Source of the DNA: Hansfordia pulvinata
Lineage: Eukaryota; Ascomycota; Sordariomycetes; Xylariales
Reading direction: 5' to 3'
Assembly (NCBI GenBank): GCA_006538405.1
Contig: BJKQ01000002.1
Span: 2,108,001 to 2,172,000 of the forward strand
DNA length: 64,000 bases
The notes under the pieces were generated by a model. That model did not search any database. It was not told the DNA's origin and was given only the letters and a program-made list of their open reading frames with translations. The position numbers and the translations under genes are program-made. Positions 22,901 to 35,959 of this stretch are shown in pieces; within the stretch, counting starts at the first letter, position 1, and the number at the start of each line of letters is the position of its first letter.

Positions 22901-25567
22901 AGCTTATTATTGGTGATCCCGGCCGGGGTTTGTGCGAGAACGAGTACTCTCACCGTATAAGGTTGAGATTCGGCGATTGAAGCGTGCGAGTACGCGTAGA
23001 TAAGACATGACCTTCTTCCCCCAGTGCCCCCGCTGGCTTGTAGATCTACTCATACCAGCGGGAATTTCTAATGCTTGTAGACGATTTTTTTCTTCTCGTT
23101 ACCTTTCCCCTTTTTCGTACGAGACTTTCAGTGGCGGAATATGAATGCACTGAAGACCCCATCCATGATGCTGGCTTTGCGAGTCTGCGAGTACTCGTAC
23201 GGCAAGGCAGCCGGCTTTGGCTAGCGACCAACGGCGATCAACGCGCCTCTTTAGCGCCTTGCGTACCGACCGAATTGAGGTCCCCAACCAGTCGGCCCAC
23301 CTAGCAGAAGTACGAGTACATTGATAGATGATGTGCTGGCATGGCTGGTGCGTGTCTGTCTGTGGCCCCCTGCGAACCTAAACCTACCTAAGGTAGATAC
23401 CTACAGGTAGATACATATAGTGTCTTACATGTGTAGGTACCCCAAGGTGGTCTCTGGACGCGGAGGAAGTACTACTGAAAGTAGCTACTCACATGCGCAA
23501 CCTGGTGGCACATTGTTTCAGAAATCAGAAAAGGGGCCGTGACCCTTGGTCTATGCATGCTTCGCCATACAGATACGTTGACATGTTCTGTTCAATCTGA
23601 GAGGCCGCAAATGCCAGAATGCGGCATAGGCATACGAGTACCAGACTGACACAGGCGGCTATGACCACTATTATTAGTCTTGGCCAATGCACTGACTGAT
23701 GCTTTAGAGGCTGTACGACTACTGGTATGTTGGTAACGGCGAGGGCAGTACCTGAGGTATCTACTATTTACTCGTACGCGTGGTAGGTAATAATTAATGT
23801 CTGTGGTGTATACTCCAGTGGGTAACCTGTGCGTCTGCAACATCCAATGCAGGAACATCACTTGGTTCACCTCATCAAGCGGTATCACTGTTTGGCGGTA
23901 TCGCATGTTTCTGCGTCTTATGCCCTCACGCCCAACCAACACGACAGTACGTGGCTTGCAATTCCGGCAACGACAAGGCGAGCCAAGATGCCGCATCTAT
24001 CGTCATACATTGAGTACGCGGACCTACTACTTGTAGCGTAGAGAGGGTTCGAGTTGACGGGCCCGGCCGGGCTATCCATTACTGTAAAGAGGCCACTCGC
24101 TCGACTTGCGGCACCGACAGCATTAATATCACTCGTCTAATAACCCAGCTTCACCGTCGGCCAGGCCAGGGGCCCAAGGTCCAGTCACACGCGGATACGC
24201 GGCCTGCCTGCACGCAGCTTTGGCTCGGCCGCTGTCTGGCGTGGCGCAGGACGCCTCCGGTCCGGGAGGGGAGAGCGCAGGCAGCCCGCCCGCCGCCAGT
24301 CAGCTCCTTTACCATCTCTGCGCCGCTGACCACCTCTTTACATGGTTGAGGTACAGCCCGGCCTCTTTACCAGGTCTTAATGGGGGCAGTTCCAGGGCTG
24401 CTGACAGGGATGACGAGTACGGGCCCAAAGCGGCCTCGCGCGGCCCAGGCAGACACTCAGGGCCAGGCGGTGCAGTCAGCACTCTTCCACGGTCATCGCC
24501 AGTCATGTGCGCCAGCCCACCCGCTAAAAGACGCAACGCGCAGCGATGCTTGTGCCGGACTTGGTCAGGTTCCCGTCGCTACCTGAGGTACAGAGGCGCA
24601 GCCTCCCGGATGACCACAACCTTCTCCCGTCCAATCGAGTACCTTAGGTATACCTTCATTCATCTCGAAGGTGCCCCTCGGGCGCCCGCTGCTACGGTTG
24701 CCTCCATTCAAGCTCCGGCTCCCCCGGACTCAACCCCGGCCCCCTCCCGCTAGCCCCTGGGGACAGGCAGACAAGACACACGGGTTTCTTTCCCGCTCCT
24801 GCAAGCAACATGACTCGCCTTCCCCGCCTTGTCGAACGGCATGGCCTGTGGCGATCAGGGCGCCCGCGGGCCCCGCAGAGATCATCGCCGGACTCAGGAG
24901 GTCTCCAGGGGCTCTGTACCGTCAGGGTTCGAGTACGTCAGTGACTCCATGCTGCTCGTCGGATTCCCTCCCCTCCCCATTCGTAGAGGCAGGAAGACGG
25001 ACTAGATAGAACTGTCCACCTCGCACGAGCTTTCCGCCGGGGAAAGCCGAGAAATCTGCGGGCTCGAAAAAAAAAAAGGGCAGGGGGCGACGAGTATGCA
25101 GAAGGCATGTCGTGTGGAGAGCTATGCTTCACTTAGAGCTCGCAAAGCTCGCCGAGAGGTTTCTTCAACCATTCCGTATGCACCGCGCTCTCCTACTTTT
25201 CCATCAAGCTGTCACGCCTTAGAGTCAACCATCTTTGGAAGTTCATCACAGGCTTGAATTGCACCCCCGTGGTGCCTTGGGATACCTCGAGGATATGCCC
25301 ACAAGATAAGGCTCCTGGTTTACCGTCGCCTACCAACATTCTACCTTCCACCACGGTGAGCTGATGTAATGGATCGTAGCTCGTTGTCTATCAATATCCG
25401 CAGTTATGCTTCATTTAGGTACCTACCAATGTTCGACACATACTTACACCTGCCCATGTGGTCATACACAGCCGCACCGATGCCTATTAAGGGCGAGTTG
25501 CACTCGAAGCCGCCTTGCCTCCAAGACGGGCTGCAACGGTTCCCTTTCAAACCCAGCCCTGCCAGAC
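19978..25567. other. Large gene-free intergenic region rich in ACTCGTA/TACGAGT motifs
   Basis: About 5.6 kb. The right part of the OPY1-like promoter (to about 20600) is C/T-rich on the minus strand. The remainder has no ORF resembling a known protein. It is the densest area of ACTCGTA-type heptamers and palindromes in the window (for example 20963-20978, 22211, 22491, 22525, 22716-22727, 23188-23197). No transposon ORF or terminal repeat was seen. Confidence 0.55.
20963..20978. repeat. 16-bp perfect palindrome CTACGAGTACTCGTAG
   Basis: Longest perfect example seen of a dispersed palindrome family. Further copies: 22716-22727 (12 bp), 23188-23197 (10 bp core), 40198-40211 (14 bp) and 42937-42950 (14 bp). 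The related arrangement ACTCGTACGAGT is at 39543-39554, with its 10-bp core at 58034-58043. Confidence 0.85.
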
Positions 25568-27891
25568 CTATCGTGACTTCTTGTCCTTCCCCTTCCTCTT
25601 GTGCTGCGGAGCATGGATCTTGACATCGGAGACGCCACGGGCGGAGCTCCAGACCGAATCGTTGACCCGGCGCGGGATCTTGCGGCCGCGCAGTCGCTGG
25701 TCGATGAGCCACATGCCCACGACAAATTCGACCCGGTCCAATGACCCGGTCCCGCTGCCGTCTACCAGATCCCACACCTCCGCCAGCTCATCTGCCGGGA
25801 GCCGACTGCGGGACCATATATCTCGTACCACCACATTGGCGACTCTCATAGCCGGCGAGGCGGGCGAAGGCGAGGGCGAGGCTGATGATGATGCCAATGA
25901 GTAGTAGTCTCCACCGGTGCGCTGCTCCGATACCGCCTGCACCGCTGCTCCCGCGGCTGTCGCGAGCGCGCCAGGGCTGTGACCAATGCTGCCGTCGCTG
26001 GCCTGCGACGGAACCAAGAAGAGACCCCGGTTGCTGGCCCAGACGCCTTCGTAGCGCTTGCGTTCGCGGAGGTTGATCTGCTCACGCCAGCGCTTGCGGG
26101 CACCTTCATGGTGCGAGTGCTTCTTGTTGTTCTTCTGATGGCCCAGTAGCTTCTTCTTCTGGTGGTGGTGCTGTTGGGATGCAGCCTCGTCCTCTGATTT
26201 GGAGATGGGCTGACGAAGAGTCTGGCGCATGCGCGGCGTCTGATGGCGGGCCGGAGGCGTGGGGGGCGTGGGCGAGACGGCCACGGAAGGCGGCGCTCGC
26301 GACGAGGCCAGCGATCCAGCCACAATGGCGCTCGTAAGGGAATCCAGAGGCAGGTCCGAGGCCGGCTTGCGTTGGGGTAGCGCTGGCGCTCGGGGTTGTC
26401 TGCGCGGTGGCGGCACCGCGGGTGTGGAAGCTGGCCGGGAGGCACGAGACGGTGCCGGACTCGGGCCCAGAGGCGACACCGGGCGAGGAGATCTGGGCTC
26501 GGGCGACGGGGCGGAAGAGGCCGACACGAACGTATCTTGGGACGAGACGGATGATCGTCTGCCGGGCTTCTGGGCCGCACCGTCCGGAGCACGACCCACT
26601 TTTGCCGTCGGTTCGGCCTCCGTCGTGGACCGCATAGAGATGGCACGCTGTGGTTTTGGCTTGACTTCTGGAGGCTTCCTTGCAGTAGTTCCGAAAGACT
26701 GGCCACTTTGATCTTGTGAGAGTATCCTCTGGGGCGTGGCGCGTCTGGGCTGGGGCGACAGTATTACAGTATTTGCCCTACTGACAGAAGCCGGCGGCGG
26801 AGGCGGGGTGGCGGGCCGCGGCTTGACCCTAGGGGACGTGGGCGGGCTCCTCGCCACGATATCCCCTCCGCTCCTCACTGTCCTGGTGGGCGGGGGCGTC
26901 GGAGCTCGTCTCTTGGTATCGTTGGGAGGCGCAGGGCGCAGCCTGGTCTTGGGCGAGTTGAGGCTCGAAACTGGCTTGGTGGGAGGGGACGGGGAAGAGG
27001 CGGCAGCACGTTTCCAGGCTACGCCACTGGCCAGTCTCGACGGCGAGACACTCGCATGGCTGACAGGGCTCACTGCCCTGGGGGGTGTCACAGGCTTGAG
27101 GCTGGGCTTCGGGGGCTTGGAGGGCGTAGTGCCGGCCGAGGCGGGCGTCGACTTCTTGACAGGATCCGTGTGAGGGCCGTCGTGCCTCTCGAAGATGGAT
27201 ATCAGGGAGTTGGTGGGAGGAATGGAGGTTGTATCGGTCGCGAGGTCGAGGCTGGTGACGGAGCTCGAGGGGCTGTGAAAGGGGTGGTGGGCGAGACGCT
27301 GTGGCTTGCGGGCGGTAGAGTTCGGGTTCGGGTAGGGACGAGGGCTGGGGCTGGGGCTGCCAGACCTGCTGGCAGCAATGGTGGCGGCGATGAAGGACGG
27401 GGATTTGGCATCGATCACGGTGGATTTGGCAGTGGGCCTCAGCATCGATTGGCGCTGGTGCTGAGGGGTGGAAGGCCGCGACGGGCGCTGGAGCTGGCCG
27501 CTGCTGCTGTCGTATAGGTAATGGGAGTGGTCGTTTGCGCCGTGGACGCTGCTGCTGCCCGTGGTCTGCCTGCTCAGGGGGGCCGCGCGGGTGGCGGCGG
27601 ACGTGGCAGCGCTCAAGGCGTCACTGCTGGCGACAGCCCGGGATTCCGGGAGCCATGGCCGGCTTGCAGGTGGTGGCTGCCGGGCGAGACCGAGCCGAGA
27701 GCCGGAGACGGCGCCTGGGAGCCGGGCGGCCCCAGCTGCTTGCCGTCGCCGCCTGTGCGCTGGAAGGCGAGGGACGCGCCCTTGAGGGCAGCCTTGTAGG
27801 CGGCGCCTTCGTTGGCGGCCTGGGATGACGAGTTGAGAGGCTGCCGGGGGTGGTGCAAGGCCGGAGCCCTGGATGGCGAGCGCGAATCCAT
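25568..27891 (-). CDS. irs4: IRS4-like EH-domain protein, with apparent 1-nt frameshift near N-terminus
   Basis: Homologue of yeast Irs4/Tax4, EH-domain proteins that bind and activate the inositol 5-phosphatase Inp51 and so lower PI(4,5)P2; yeast mutants also affect rDNA silencing and autophagy. Single exon, about 774 aa if one base is restored. Residues 1-90 hold the conserved start ALKGASLAFQR. A long Pro/Ser-rich disordered region follows (about 100-560), then the basic stretch RKRWREQINLRERKRYEGVWASNRG split by a few residues from the EH domain (VVVRDIWSRSRLPADELAEV, LDRVEFVVGMWLIDQRLRG). The C-terminal end is Lys-rich. The ATG at 27891 is chosen because it precedes the conserved N-terminal motif in frame. 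That frame ends at a TGA near 27620, while the EH-domain frame is open upstream of it. The total of 2324 nt is one short of a multiple of three. Confidence 0.88.
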
Positions 27892-30217
27892 GGGGTCGGA
27901 GCCGGCAACGCCGGGCCTCGCGGGAAGGCGGCGTTCGCCGTGACCGCCGCCCCGCCGCCTTGAACCGGCGTTGGGGGGGTTTATCGGGATTGCTATCGTG
28001 GAGGGATCATGTGTCTTTGTCTTTCGCGTTTGCGGAGCAGAGGGATGAAGAGGTGTCGGCGCAGTCGAGAGCGCAGCCTCGGAGCTGTGTGCGGGGTCGT
28101 CGAGCGGCGGTTTCGTGGCCTGCCGCAGGGCAGGGTGTGTGTGTGTGTGAGTGAGCTGAAGCGAGTTCAACCGGCAAGAGATGGTGTCTTGTCGCGCTAT
28201 GTCGCGCGTGGTGCGGGTATCCGTGGCGGCGACGCTCGATTGGGGCGTGGCGAGAGAGAAAAGGTGCCGTTGGCAGAGGGGAGATGACGCAGCGGTTCGT
28301 GCTGATTGCGGGTGTCTCTGGCGGTAACCAAGGCAGAGTGAGACGTGCGGCTGTCGAGGCAGAGACGGGCGAAACAACGAGATGGATAAGCCGTTTGATA
28401 CGACAATGCAGACGGACTGCGATAGGCGCGGGTCACGTCAGCTTACGAGGCCTGCCTTACGAGTACCTAACCTTGGGTTAAAGGTGAGAATACTCGTATC
28501 ACGACTTCAGCACCACACCTGAGCGATGGACCCTTGTCCAGGCTGCGAGCTTGGATGCCAGCATGGATGTCGTCTCCATCCTACCTGATGGAACGGGAGC
28601 CTTCAGGTACTGCACCGTGTCTGCCGGCCGGTGGGGTCGGGCTCTCGCCAGCGATCTACGGACACTCGTGCTTGTGCAGCTTCCAGCCACGGCCCGTCGT
28701 CCGGCTCGTTGCCTCGGAGAAGACGCTAACTTGGCACTAGTTTCTAAATGGTAGGTACATGTGGAGTGAGGTGAGGCTCACCTGCCCAGGTGATCGCACT
28801 CAACGTTCATGGTACCGTGCAGTGGAAATACGCCAGTACGAGAACCTCTTTACCTGGGTACCTACCTATGCCTCATGAATTCATACGTCGGTGTAGGGAG
28901 GTCGTGGGCAGACACGCTAGAAAGGTCTCGCCTGTGGGCTGTACGAGTACGAGTAGCGCCGCGGACGGACCTTTGTGGTTACTCGCGGGTAACGGATCCG
29001 TTAGGCATCGCCGGCGGCACGAGCCTTACAATTGAAAGTAGACTCTTGTATCGGGTCCCATTGTCCAATCCACCCGCTCAACACTCTTCGCCTGGGTCTG
29101 ACCCTCTCTGCATGAAGCCTCGACGGTCTCACGTCTATAGAGAAACCCTTGCGCGGGCCAGGCCCCATACTGAACCCTCACACCGCTGGACCCCTAGAAA
29201 CGATTTACTCGTCGTATGAGTGGAGATGTATGGCTTAGCATGGATATTATGCCCTCCACCCCAATGACGCTGGGAACATTCACTTGAAAAACGCCGCACT
29301 CGGTCCCAGGGTCTCTGAATCATCGAGACGTCCTTCATTATCTTCTATCGTGATCGCCCATAGTGGACATATCATCAGCTGCTGGGGTGTTGGGTCCTCA
29401 ATCTGTGCGACACAAAACGAGTCGAGGTCTTGCATTGTTCTCATACAGATCGTCCGCCACCAAAGCCCCTCTCCAAATGCCTCGCATCGCGTATAAGGAT
29501 GCGGGCAGCTCGAGGAATTAGGAAGAAAGCAAAAGACTGGCCCATTACCCGGCTGCTACACAAACAAAAACATCCTCGGCACGAGAGGGAAGTCAAGAGC
29601 ATGGTTCTGAAAACACCCCTCACCTCTTGAAAGGCCAAGACAAGCCAAGACACACGAGGGTGGCGAAAAGATAGACAGGGAGAAGTATAGAGCGGACGGA
29701 AATCAAAATCAAAAGGAAACATCAAGCGTGCCGCCGCTGTGGCATAAACGCCACCATTCCCCGGAACGCCAGTTACAATGGAAATGTCCGTCCGTCAAGT
29801 GCGTATGTAATCGTGCCTCCACCCCACTTTCTTGCCTGCCTGAACTGGTGCCACAGGTCGGGCGCCTCTCCAAGGCTTCTGCGCCGTGTGCTGCCTCTCT
29901 GAGAAAGGTTGCGATACAGCCTGGCCGGCGTGGTGCGCGAAACAGACCCAAGTTGTAAGCGCCAATGGCGCGGCTTGAAGGCGAGTAGAGACACAGAGAG
30001 TGGTTGGTTGAGAGGAAAAGGAAAAGGAAGAGCGCGCCAAGGGCTGTAGTGGCGTTGGCGTCTCTGACTCGATGACTCGTAATCGTGAGTTTGGCATGTA
30101 GGCATGTCTCGATGAGGCATGGAAATGTTCTCGTAGCGCGTCGCCGAGTGTGCCCCGGTATAGTTGTGGTCGAAGCGGCTCATCTGTTGTCGCCGTCGGG
30201 CTCCACCCGATGGGCGC
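27892..30217. other. Intergenic region between irs4 promoter and ase1 3' end
   Basis: About 2.3 kb. The first ~500 bp upstream of irs4 is probably promoter and 5' UTR, with a short GT microsatellite near 28136-28152. Nothing else was recognised. The ase1 3' UTR should occupy the right end. Confidence 0.5.
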
Positions 30218-32600
30218 TTAGTAGGCGTCTTCATCTGTCCATTCACTGCCAGACACGATTCTGTTGCCCTCGGCGTCCACCATGACATGACCCGCATGCA
30301 TGGGCACCAGACCCTTAGGCCGTTTGGGCTGGCTGGCTTGCGGTCTTGCGTATCCGTCCTCGGGAGTGAATCTCTTTCCTCGGGCTGCGCGCAGCTTGGC
30401 ATAGTAGGCGTCAGAAGCGTCTGGTTCCGGTTCCGAGTTGTCGTCGTACGTCTCCCAGTTCTCCGAGCCAGATATTGCCGTGGACGTATTCGATGTTTGC
30501 CTCGGAGGGGGCGCCTGGGGGTAGTTGGACTGCGCGAAACGGCCATTGCCGCGAATCGTCCGATAACCGTCCTCCTGATTGTACGAGCGTCCATAACTCT
30601 GGTAAGAGCTGCGATCGTCGTAGACGTCTTCAGGCTCTACCTGGCGCACAATCCCCGAGCCACTGAGGCCTAAACCTTTATAGGGATTGGCTGGCGTCTC
30701 CAGTTCGGCTGGCTGTATCAGGTCTCGCATTTTAGGCGGCGGTGCGCGCATCAGCGGGGGACCTGGCCGCGCACCCCCCTGGGCCCGGGACTCGGGTCGT
30801 GCTCTTTCGGGAGAGTTCTTGCCGTCCCGCATGTTGGAAAGTGGTACTCGCGCCGGTATTCTGGACGGACTCGTCTTGGGGTCCTTGGTGGCCGGCGCAG
30901 TCGGAGGGGCTCGTCGGACAGTTCCTGTCGATCCCGCGCCGGGGGTCTTGGGTCGCGCGGGTGGTGCTGCTCGGCTGGTGTTGCTGTTGGCTCGGCTGGG
31001 GGGCGCTGACTTCTGACCTCTGATTGAAGGGGGCCCTGCTGGCGTCTTCGGGCGAGCTCCTGGGGCTGCCTTGGCTGGCTCGGGCTGCAGAACCTCCAGG
31101 TATCTCTCACCATGCACCAAGAAGGGGCGGCCATACTCATCCTCCCACTTCTCGAGAAGCTTGCTGAGCTCCGCAGCGACCTTGGGGAGTTCCTTGGCGA
31201 TGCGTTTGCGCATCTTCTCCTCACGCAGGAGCTTTCCGGGGTCTCGCCTCTCGCCTTTTTGGCCACGCGCCATGAGTCGTGAGGCGTCCTGGCTGGAGTT
31301 CTGCAGTTCGTTCTGGTCGTGGACCAAGGTGCGGTGCCTGTCGACAAGCGCCAGAGCCGGAGCGCGCTGCTCCTTGAGAACTTCGAGCTTTCCAATCTCG
31401 CGCTCATGGGCTTCCAGAAGAGCGTCGCTGTATACGTCTGAAAAGGCAGGCGTGAACTCAAGCATCTCATCCTCGGAAAAGTAGAGCGCGTCCCAGAGCT
31501 CCTGCAGCTTGCATCGCGCGTCCTCCACGAAGAGGTGCAGATTCTGTCTCTTGAGCTCGTTCAGCCGGGCCAGCTCATCTTCGAATTCGTTGATCTGACG
31601 GACGCCGCAGCCGCGATTCCCGTTCAAGAACGCCTTACGCTCCGAGTCTTCAACGCCCAACTTGTTCCACAGAGCTTCCACCGACATCTTGAGGTCCTTG
31701 AGGCGCTGCTCGCGGCTCTTCTTCTCATCCGTGAGCTTGTCTCTCTTCGCACGAAGCCTTGCGAGATCGTCTTCGTGGAGGCCGAGTTGCTCGGGCGCGT
31801 CGCGGTAGTATTTGACAATGGCTCCGTCGGTCTGGGCCTGGGGCGTGCCCAGCTCGGCCCAAAGCTGGATGATCTGCTGAGACATGGCTTGTACAGAATC
31901 TACGCGGCGTGTGTATTCTTCGTAGACACGCGTGAATTCGTCGTCTAGCTTATCGACGTAGGATGGCGACAGGTCGAAATTGGGCGGTATAGACTGGTTG
32001 GGGCCTGTTGGAGGCAGGGCGATCTTGACAAACGAAGGCTCGAGATGTGACGAGTACGACTCCAGGGCTTGCACCAGCTCTGTGATTCACGCGCGGTAAG
32101 TATGAGGAGAAGACAGGAGAGGTCAACGTAGGGGGGCAGTGCAGCTCACTCTTTACTTGCTCAAAACGCTCCCGGTGGAGCTTGCTTATTTGCATGTGCT
32201 TCTCTTTCAGTGCTACAAGACATCGGTTGAGAGGGTAGGTGACCTTGAGGTCGTCGGAGTCGGAATGGTGGCTGCGCTGATGCCTGTTGTCGTCGAGCGA
32301 GGCTTCCATCTGGCGAATGGTGGTGACAATGGTATTCGCCTCGTCCAGGAGGTCGTCCTTCTCGATTGTGACGGCCTTGACATGGTTGTTTAGGGTGGTG
32401 GACAGCGCCACGAAGAGCTGGGAAACGGTGCATTAGTCCAACGTGACGGATGAGGGGATATGAGAGATGATCGAAGCGCATGGACTGACATCAGCTTCGC
32501 GGCTCTCGCGGTCATGGCTGGCAACGCCTATTTCGTCGAACAGGCCGTGCAACTGGCCAATGATGCTGTTGACTTGCTGGGAGAGATAGCTGGCGTCCAT
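30218..32600 (-). CDS. ase1: Anaphase spindle midzone microtubule bundler ASE1/MAP65/PRC1
   Basis: Crosslinks antiparallel microtubules in the spindle midzone. Model: complement(join(30218..32079, 32150..32417, 32490..32600)), 746 aa, introns of 70 and 72 nt, exon sum exactly divisible by three. The first donor is GTCAGT rather than GTRAGT, but the spliced reading READLFVALSTTL is sound. Residues 1-330 are the coiled-coil dimerisation rod. The conserved MAP65 microtubule-binding segment is at about 340-410 (LWDALYFSEDEMLEFTPAF, DALLEAHEREIGKLE). This is followed by a spectrin-like helical stretch and a basic, Pro/Ser-rich C-terminal tail that in the family holds Cdk1 and nuclear-import sites. 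Start ATG at 32600 (MDASYLSQQVNSIIG) is typical of fungal Ase1. Intact. Confidence 0.94.
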
Positions 32601-35600
32601 GGTGACGGGCGCGCATGCGCGGCGGCTTGCTGACGGCCGTTCGAGGGGGCGAGGTTGTACAGGTATGCGCGTGATTGCGTAGGTATCGGGGCGTCAGAGG
32701 CCCTGTAGCACTGCGCCTGTCGCGCGTCTCCGCAGGACGCAGTTGAGGCAAACGAGGGGCGGGAGAAAAAGAAGGCTGGTCGTGGCCGTGGGCGAAGGAG
32801 ATACGTGACCGTATACGGAAGGGATGCTGAGAGGAGGCTTGGGTCGGATCAAGAGGAGACGCCGCAAGATGCGAGGTTGAATAAACGCGCGCGCGCCTAG
32901 ATCAAGCAGGCCAGTACTTGGCGGAGGTCATCGCGTGTCCAGATTTGTCGATGAGGATTGAGTGCCGGCCACGATGAGGGGACAAGACGATACGTCGCGT
33001 TATCGCCGAGTCGCGAAAAGTAAACAGGCGAGGTATTATCGTGAGATGGGGACCGGGCGGCGACAGCTTGGAGGGAGGGGTGGTGATGAAGTGAGGAGTC
33101 AGGCTGGGAAGCCCGAATACAGAGAGCGTGTGCGTGTGCGGGCAGCTGATATGAATCGCGTCGAGGCGACAGCTAGAGCATCTGCGAGTGCGAGTGCGTC
33201 TGCGTCTGCACGTATCGTGGGTGGTGTCTGAGACTAGTGGAGGGGAAATGGACTCATTGGCCGAGGCGGGATCAACAGCAGCCTCCAGCTTCGGGGGGGG
33301 GGCAGTGGGCAACAGGCAGCCCAGTGGGCGTGCACTAGCCACGGCGAATTGTTTACGGCCGCCCGTGTTTCACAAGGCCGAATGGAGCTACCGGTGCGTT
33401 GCCAGGACAACTGGCGCCCGTACCAGAGCCTGGGGTACGTAGGTACATGCTGCACGTGCTCAGTCTGGCTGAGCCACGCCGACTGGCACACGAGGCTGAC
33501 AGGCACGGGAGGGGGGTCCTGATTTGTGGCTCAACTTTCAAATCGAGACGGGACCCGACCTGCCCAGTCAAATTTGGTGGGTCTCCTGGGAGCTCTGCTT
33601 TTCTGCCAACTGGCAGCAGAGTCTGACGGCTTATTGGCACTGGCCCATCCATGGGCACCGGCCTGATCCAGTCCAGTCCCGAAGCCTCACATTGGACGGG
33701 AGAGCGATCATGACGAGGCCGATATCCCGAGTGTATACCCACCTTGTTTTTGTGTTACTGTCCACCCAAAGACTCGTACTTCCGCCTACTCTTTGCTGAT
33801 AACGCCGCGGAAAGGCCTCCCTGGCAGGCCTGAGCCACATGAGGCGGGTGATGGTCCAGACCATCCATCAATGACCCTGTTCAGAGCACAGGCCGGACGG
33901 CGAGGCCCGTGCTGCGATGCGATGCCTCTGGCAACATCCGCTAACCCAGTCGAACGCACCGGGGTGGAGTGGAAAGGTCTCAAGCCCTTGCGCCTCCATC
34001 CTACGGGTATCATTACTTGTAGGTACGTGTACTCGTAAGCTGCCACCGGCGCTGCTACTCGTACTAGTAGTATGCATTCGGCACCCGCACGATTACTTGA
34101 AAGAAGGTTTGGCCTCCGAGATATTTGAGGGTCGCGGCGCGACGACGGCAACGCCAAAGAGATTGCGACTGCGTGGCCCCGTACCGTAGCCCGCACTTTG
34201 GCCGTAACCGACCACCAATACAAGGTTAGTCCCGACGTTCGGATCGGGATTTACGAGTATTAGCACGCCGTTTGGCACTGCGGAGCCCAATGCGTGTTGT
34301 AATTACACGATGGGAGACTCGCCCCCTTGCCGTCACCTCGGGCTGCCTCACTCCAGCCGTCCTTGCCGAGAGGCAAAGGGACAGAGACGGAACGGAAAGG
34401 GGAGAGGTGCTCGCGAGCGGCATATTCCCCAAAGACCCTCACCTGCGGAGTTCGCTGTTGAACGACGCCCACCCGTATCCGCGAGGATTTCCTTCTGGTT
34501 AGCGAGATGCCATGGTGAGTGGTACGGAAGGGTCAAACGACAGTCAGCGGGTGCAGCTTGGTGGTAGCCGATGACAGTCCCTGACCCCAGGCGATATCGC
34601 ACATCGAGGTGGCCTGTCGATTTGCCAGTATCAGATGCAATCCCACAGCGTTTTTTTGCATCTCGGCCGGGCCCCCCGAATCCTTTCTGACATGCAAACC
34701 ACTCTAGCAGCAAGTGTCTCCTCGAAGGAGCAGCACGTCACATACCAGTGCCGGTCACTAGTTAATGATATTCTGGGACCGGACGCGTGCTCCGCAAAAA
34801 GGGGTTGGACGACGGACTCGCAATTCGAGTTCATCTCGAGTCCACAGGAACGGGCCAGGGGACCTGTCTCAAGTCGCCCGCCGCTTGGCATCCTCCGCCT
34901 TGGAACGCCCCCTTTCACCACGAGTACGAGTACCACGACTACCAGCATGGCAGGTGGGCACTCGCCCGTCCCCGCGGGTTGGGTCCAGCAAAACAGCCTC
35001 GTACGGGTGCACAGGTGCAACCCCCCGTTCCTCAGGCCTACGGCGTATGAGAATCGCTGGTGCCCTGTGGTTCCTGCACGACTGACAGGTCTCCTCCGTG
35101 TAACGGTTCCTCGTGAACTGTCTTTCGGACGATGACATGCCGCGGGGGGTGGGAAATATCCCGATGCTAAAATAAGACAATGTCGTATCAAGGGACTGCG
35201 ATTCCAGATAATGCGCTGCGCAATGCCACTGGGCGCGCAAACGTCATGTGAAAGCCGTCATAAAAAAGCCTGATGGGGAGTAGGCGCATCTCACCAAGGG
35301 TAAGGAATATAACCAACTTGTCTATTGGAGCCCGGCAATGAGTGCGAAATGCTATGCCCCATCACATCAAACTCCTCCCTAACATCGCTGATTTATGAAG
35401 CAATTTGCTACGTTAAGGCTCATCACGCGAAAGCTAGCCAGTCGAGCATTCAATCTCTCCGTAGAACAAACCCACCGCGCACCATATTTGGTGTGCTGGC
35501 GAACCAGCAGCCAAACGTGTCAGCACGTGAAGAGATGCTTGACGACAGGAGGACGTGGTCGGTTGAGACAGCATAACATCGCGTGGGGGCATGGCAAGCG

Positions 35601-35959
35601 GGGTCGCATTCCTGGGGCCCTTGAAACAAGGACGACGGGCCATCCGGGGGGTCAAAAAAAGGCTCTTCTGTATAAAAAGGATATACCCTGAAGATGATGG
35701 CAGTTGTAAATGGTGTGGTTTAAATAGTTATCAGAGAAGAAGAAATAAACAAAAAACAACGAGTTGGAAAACCCCCGCCCCGCCCAAGATGTGACTTGTC
35801 AAGAGTTTCCCCACGCCTGATTTGACCGTGTAAGCCGACCCCCCAAAACGCCTAGCATCAGTGTTGTTGCTTTCCCAAGGGTATCTTCTCGCCTTGTTGT
35901 GTTGAGTGTGCCCTGCTCCCGTTCAAAGGGCTCGGCAGGCAGCCACCTAGCTAGCTAGC
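32601..35959. other. Intergenic region between ase1 promoter and GH128 gene
   Basis: About 3.4 kb. The part next to ase1 (to about 33300) is pyrimidine-rich on the minus strand and carries a short alternating CG run (32885-32897) and GCGAGT/GCGTCT microrepeats near 33185-33210. No ORF with recognisable homology. The last ~200 bp is A-rich, probably the GH128 3' UTR. Confidence 0.5.
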
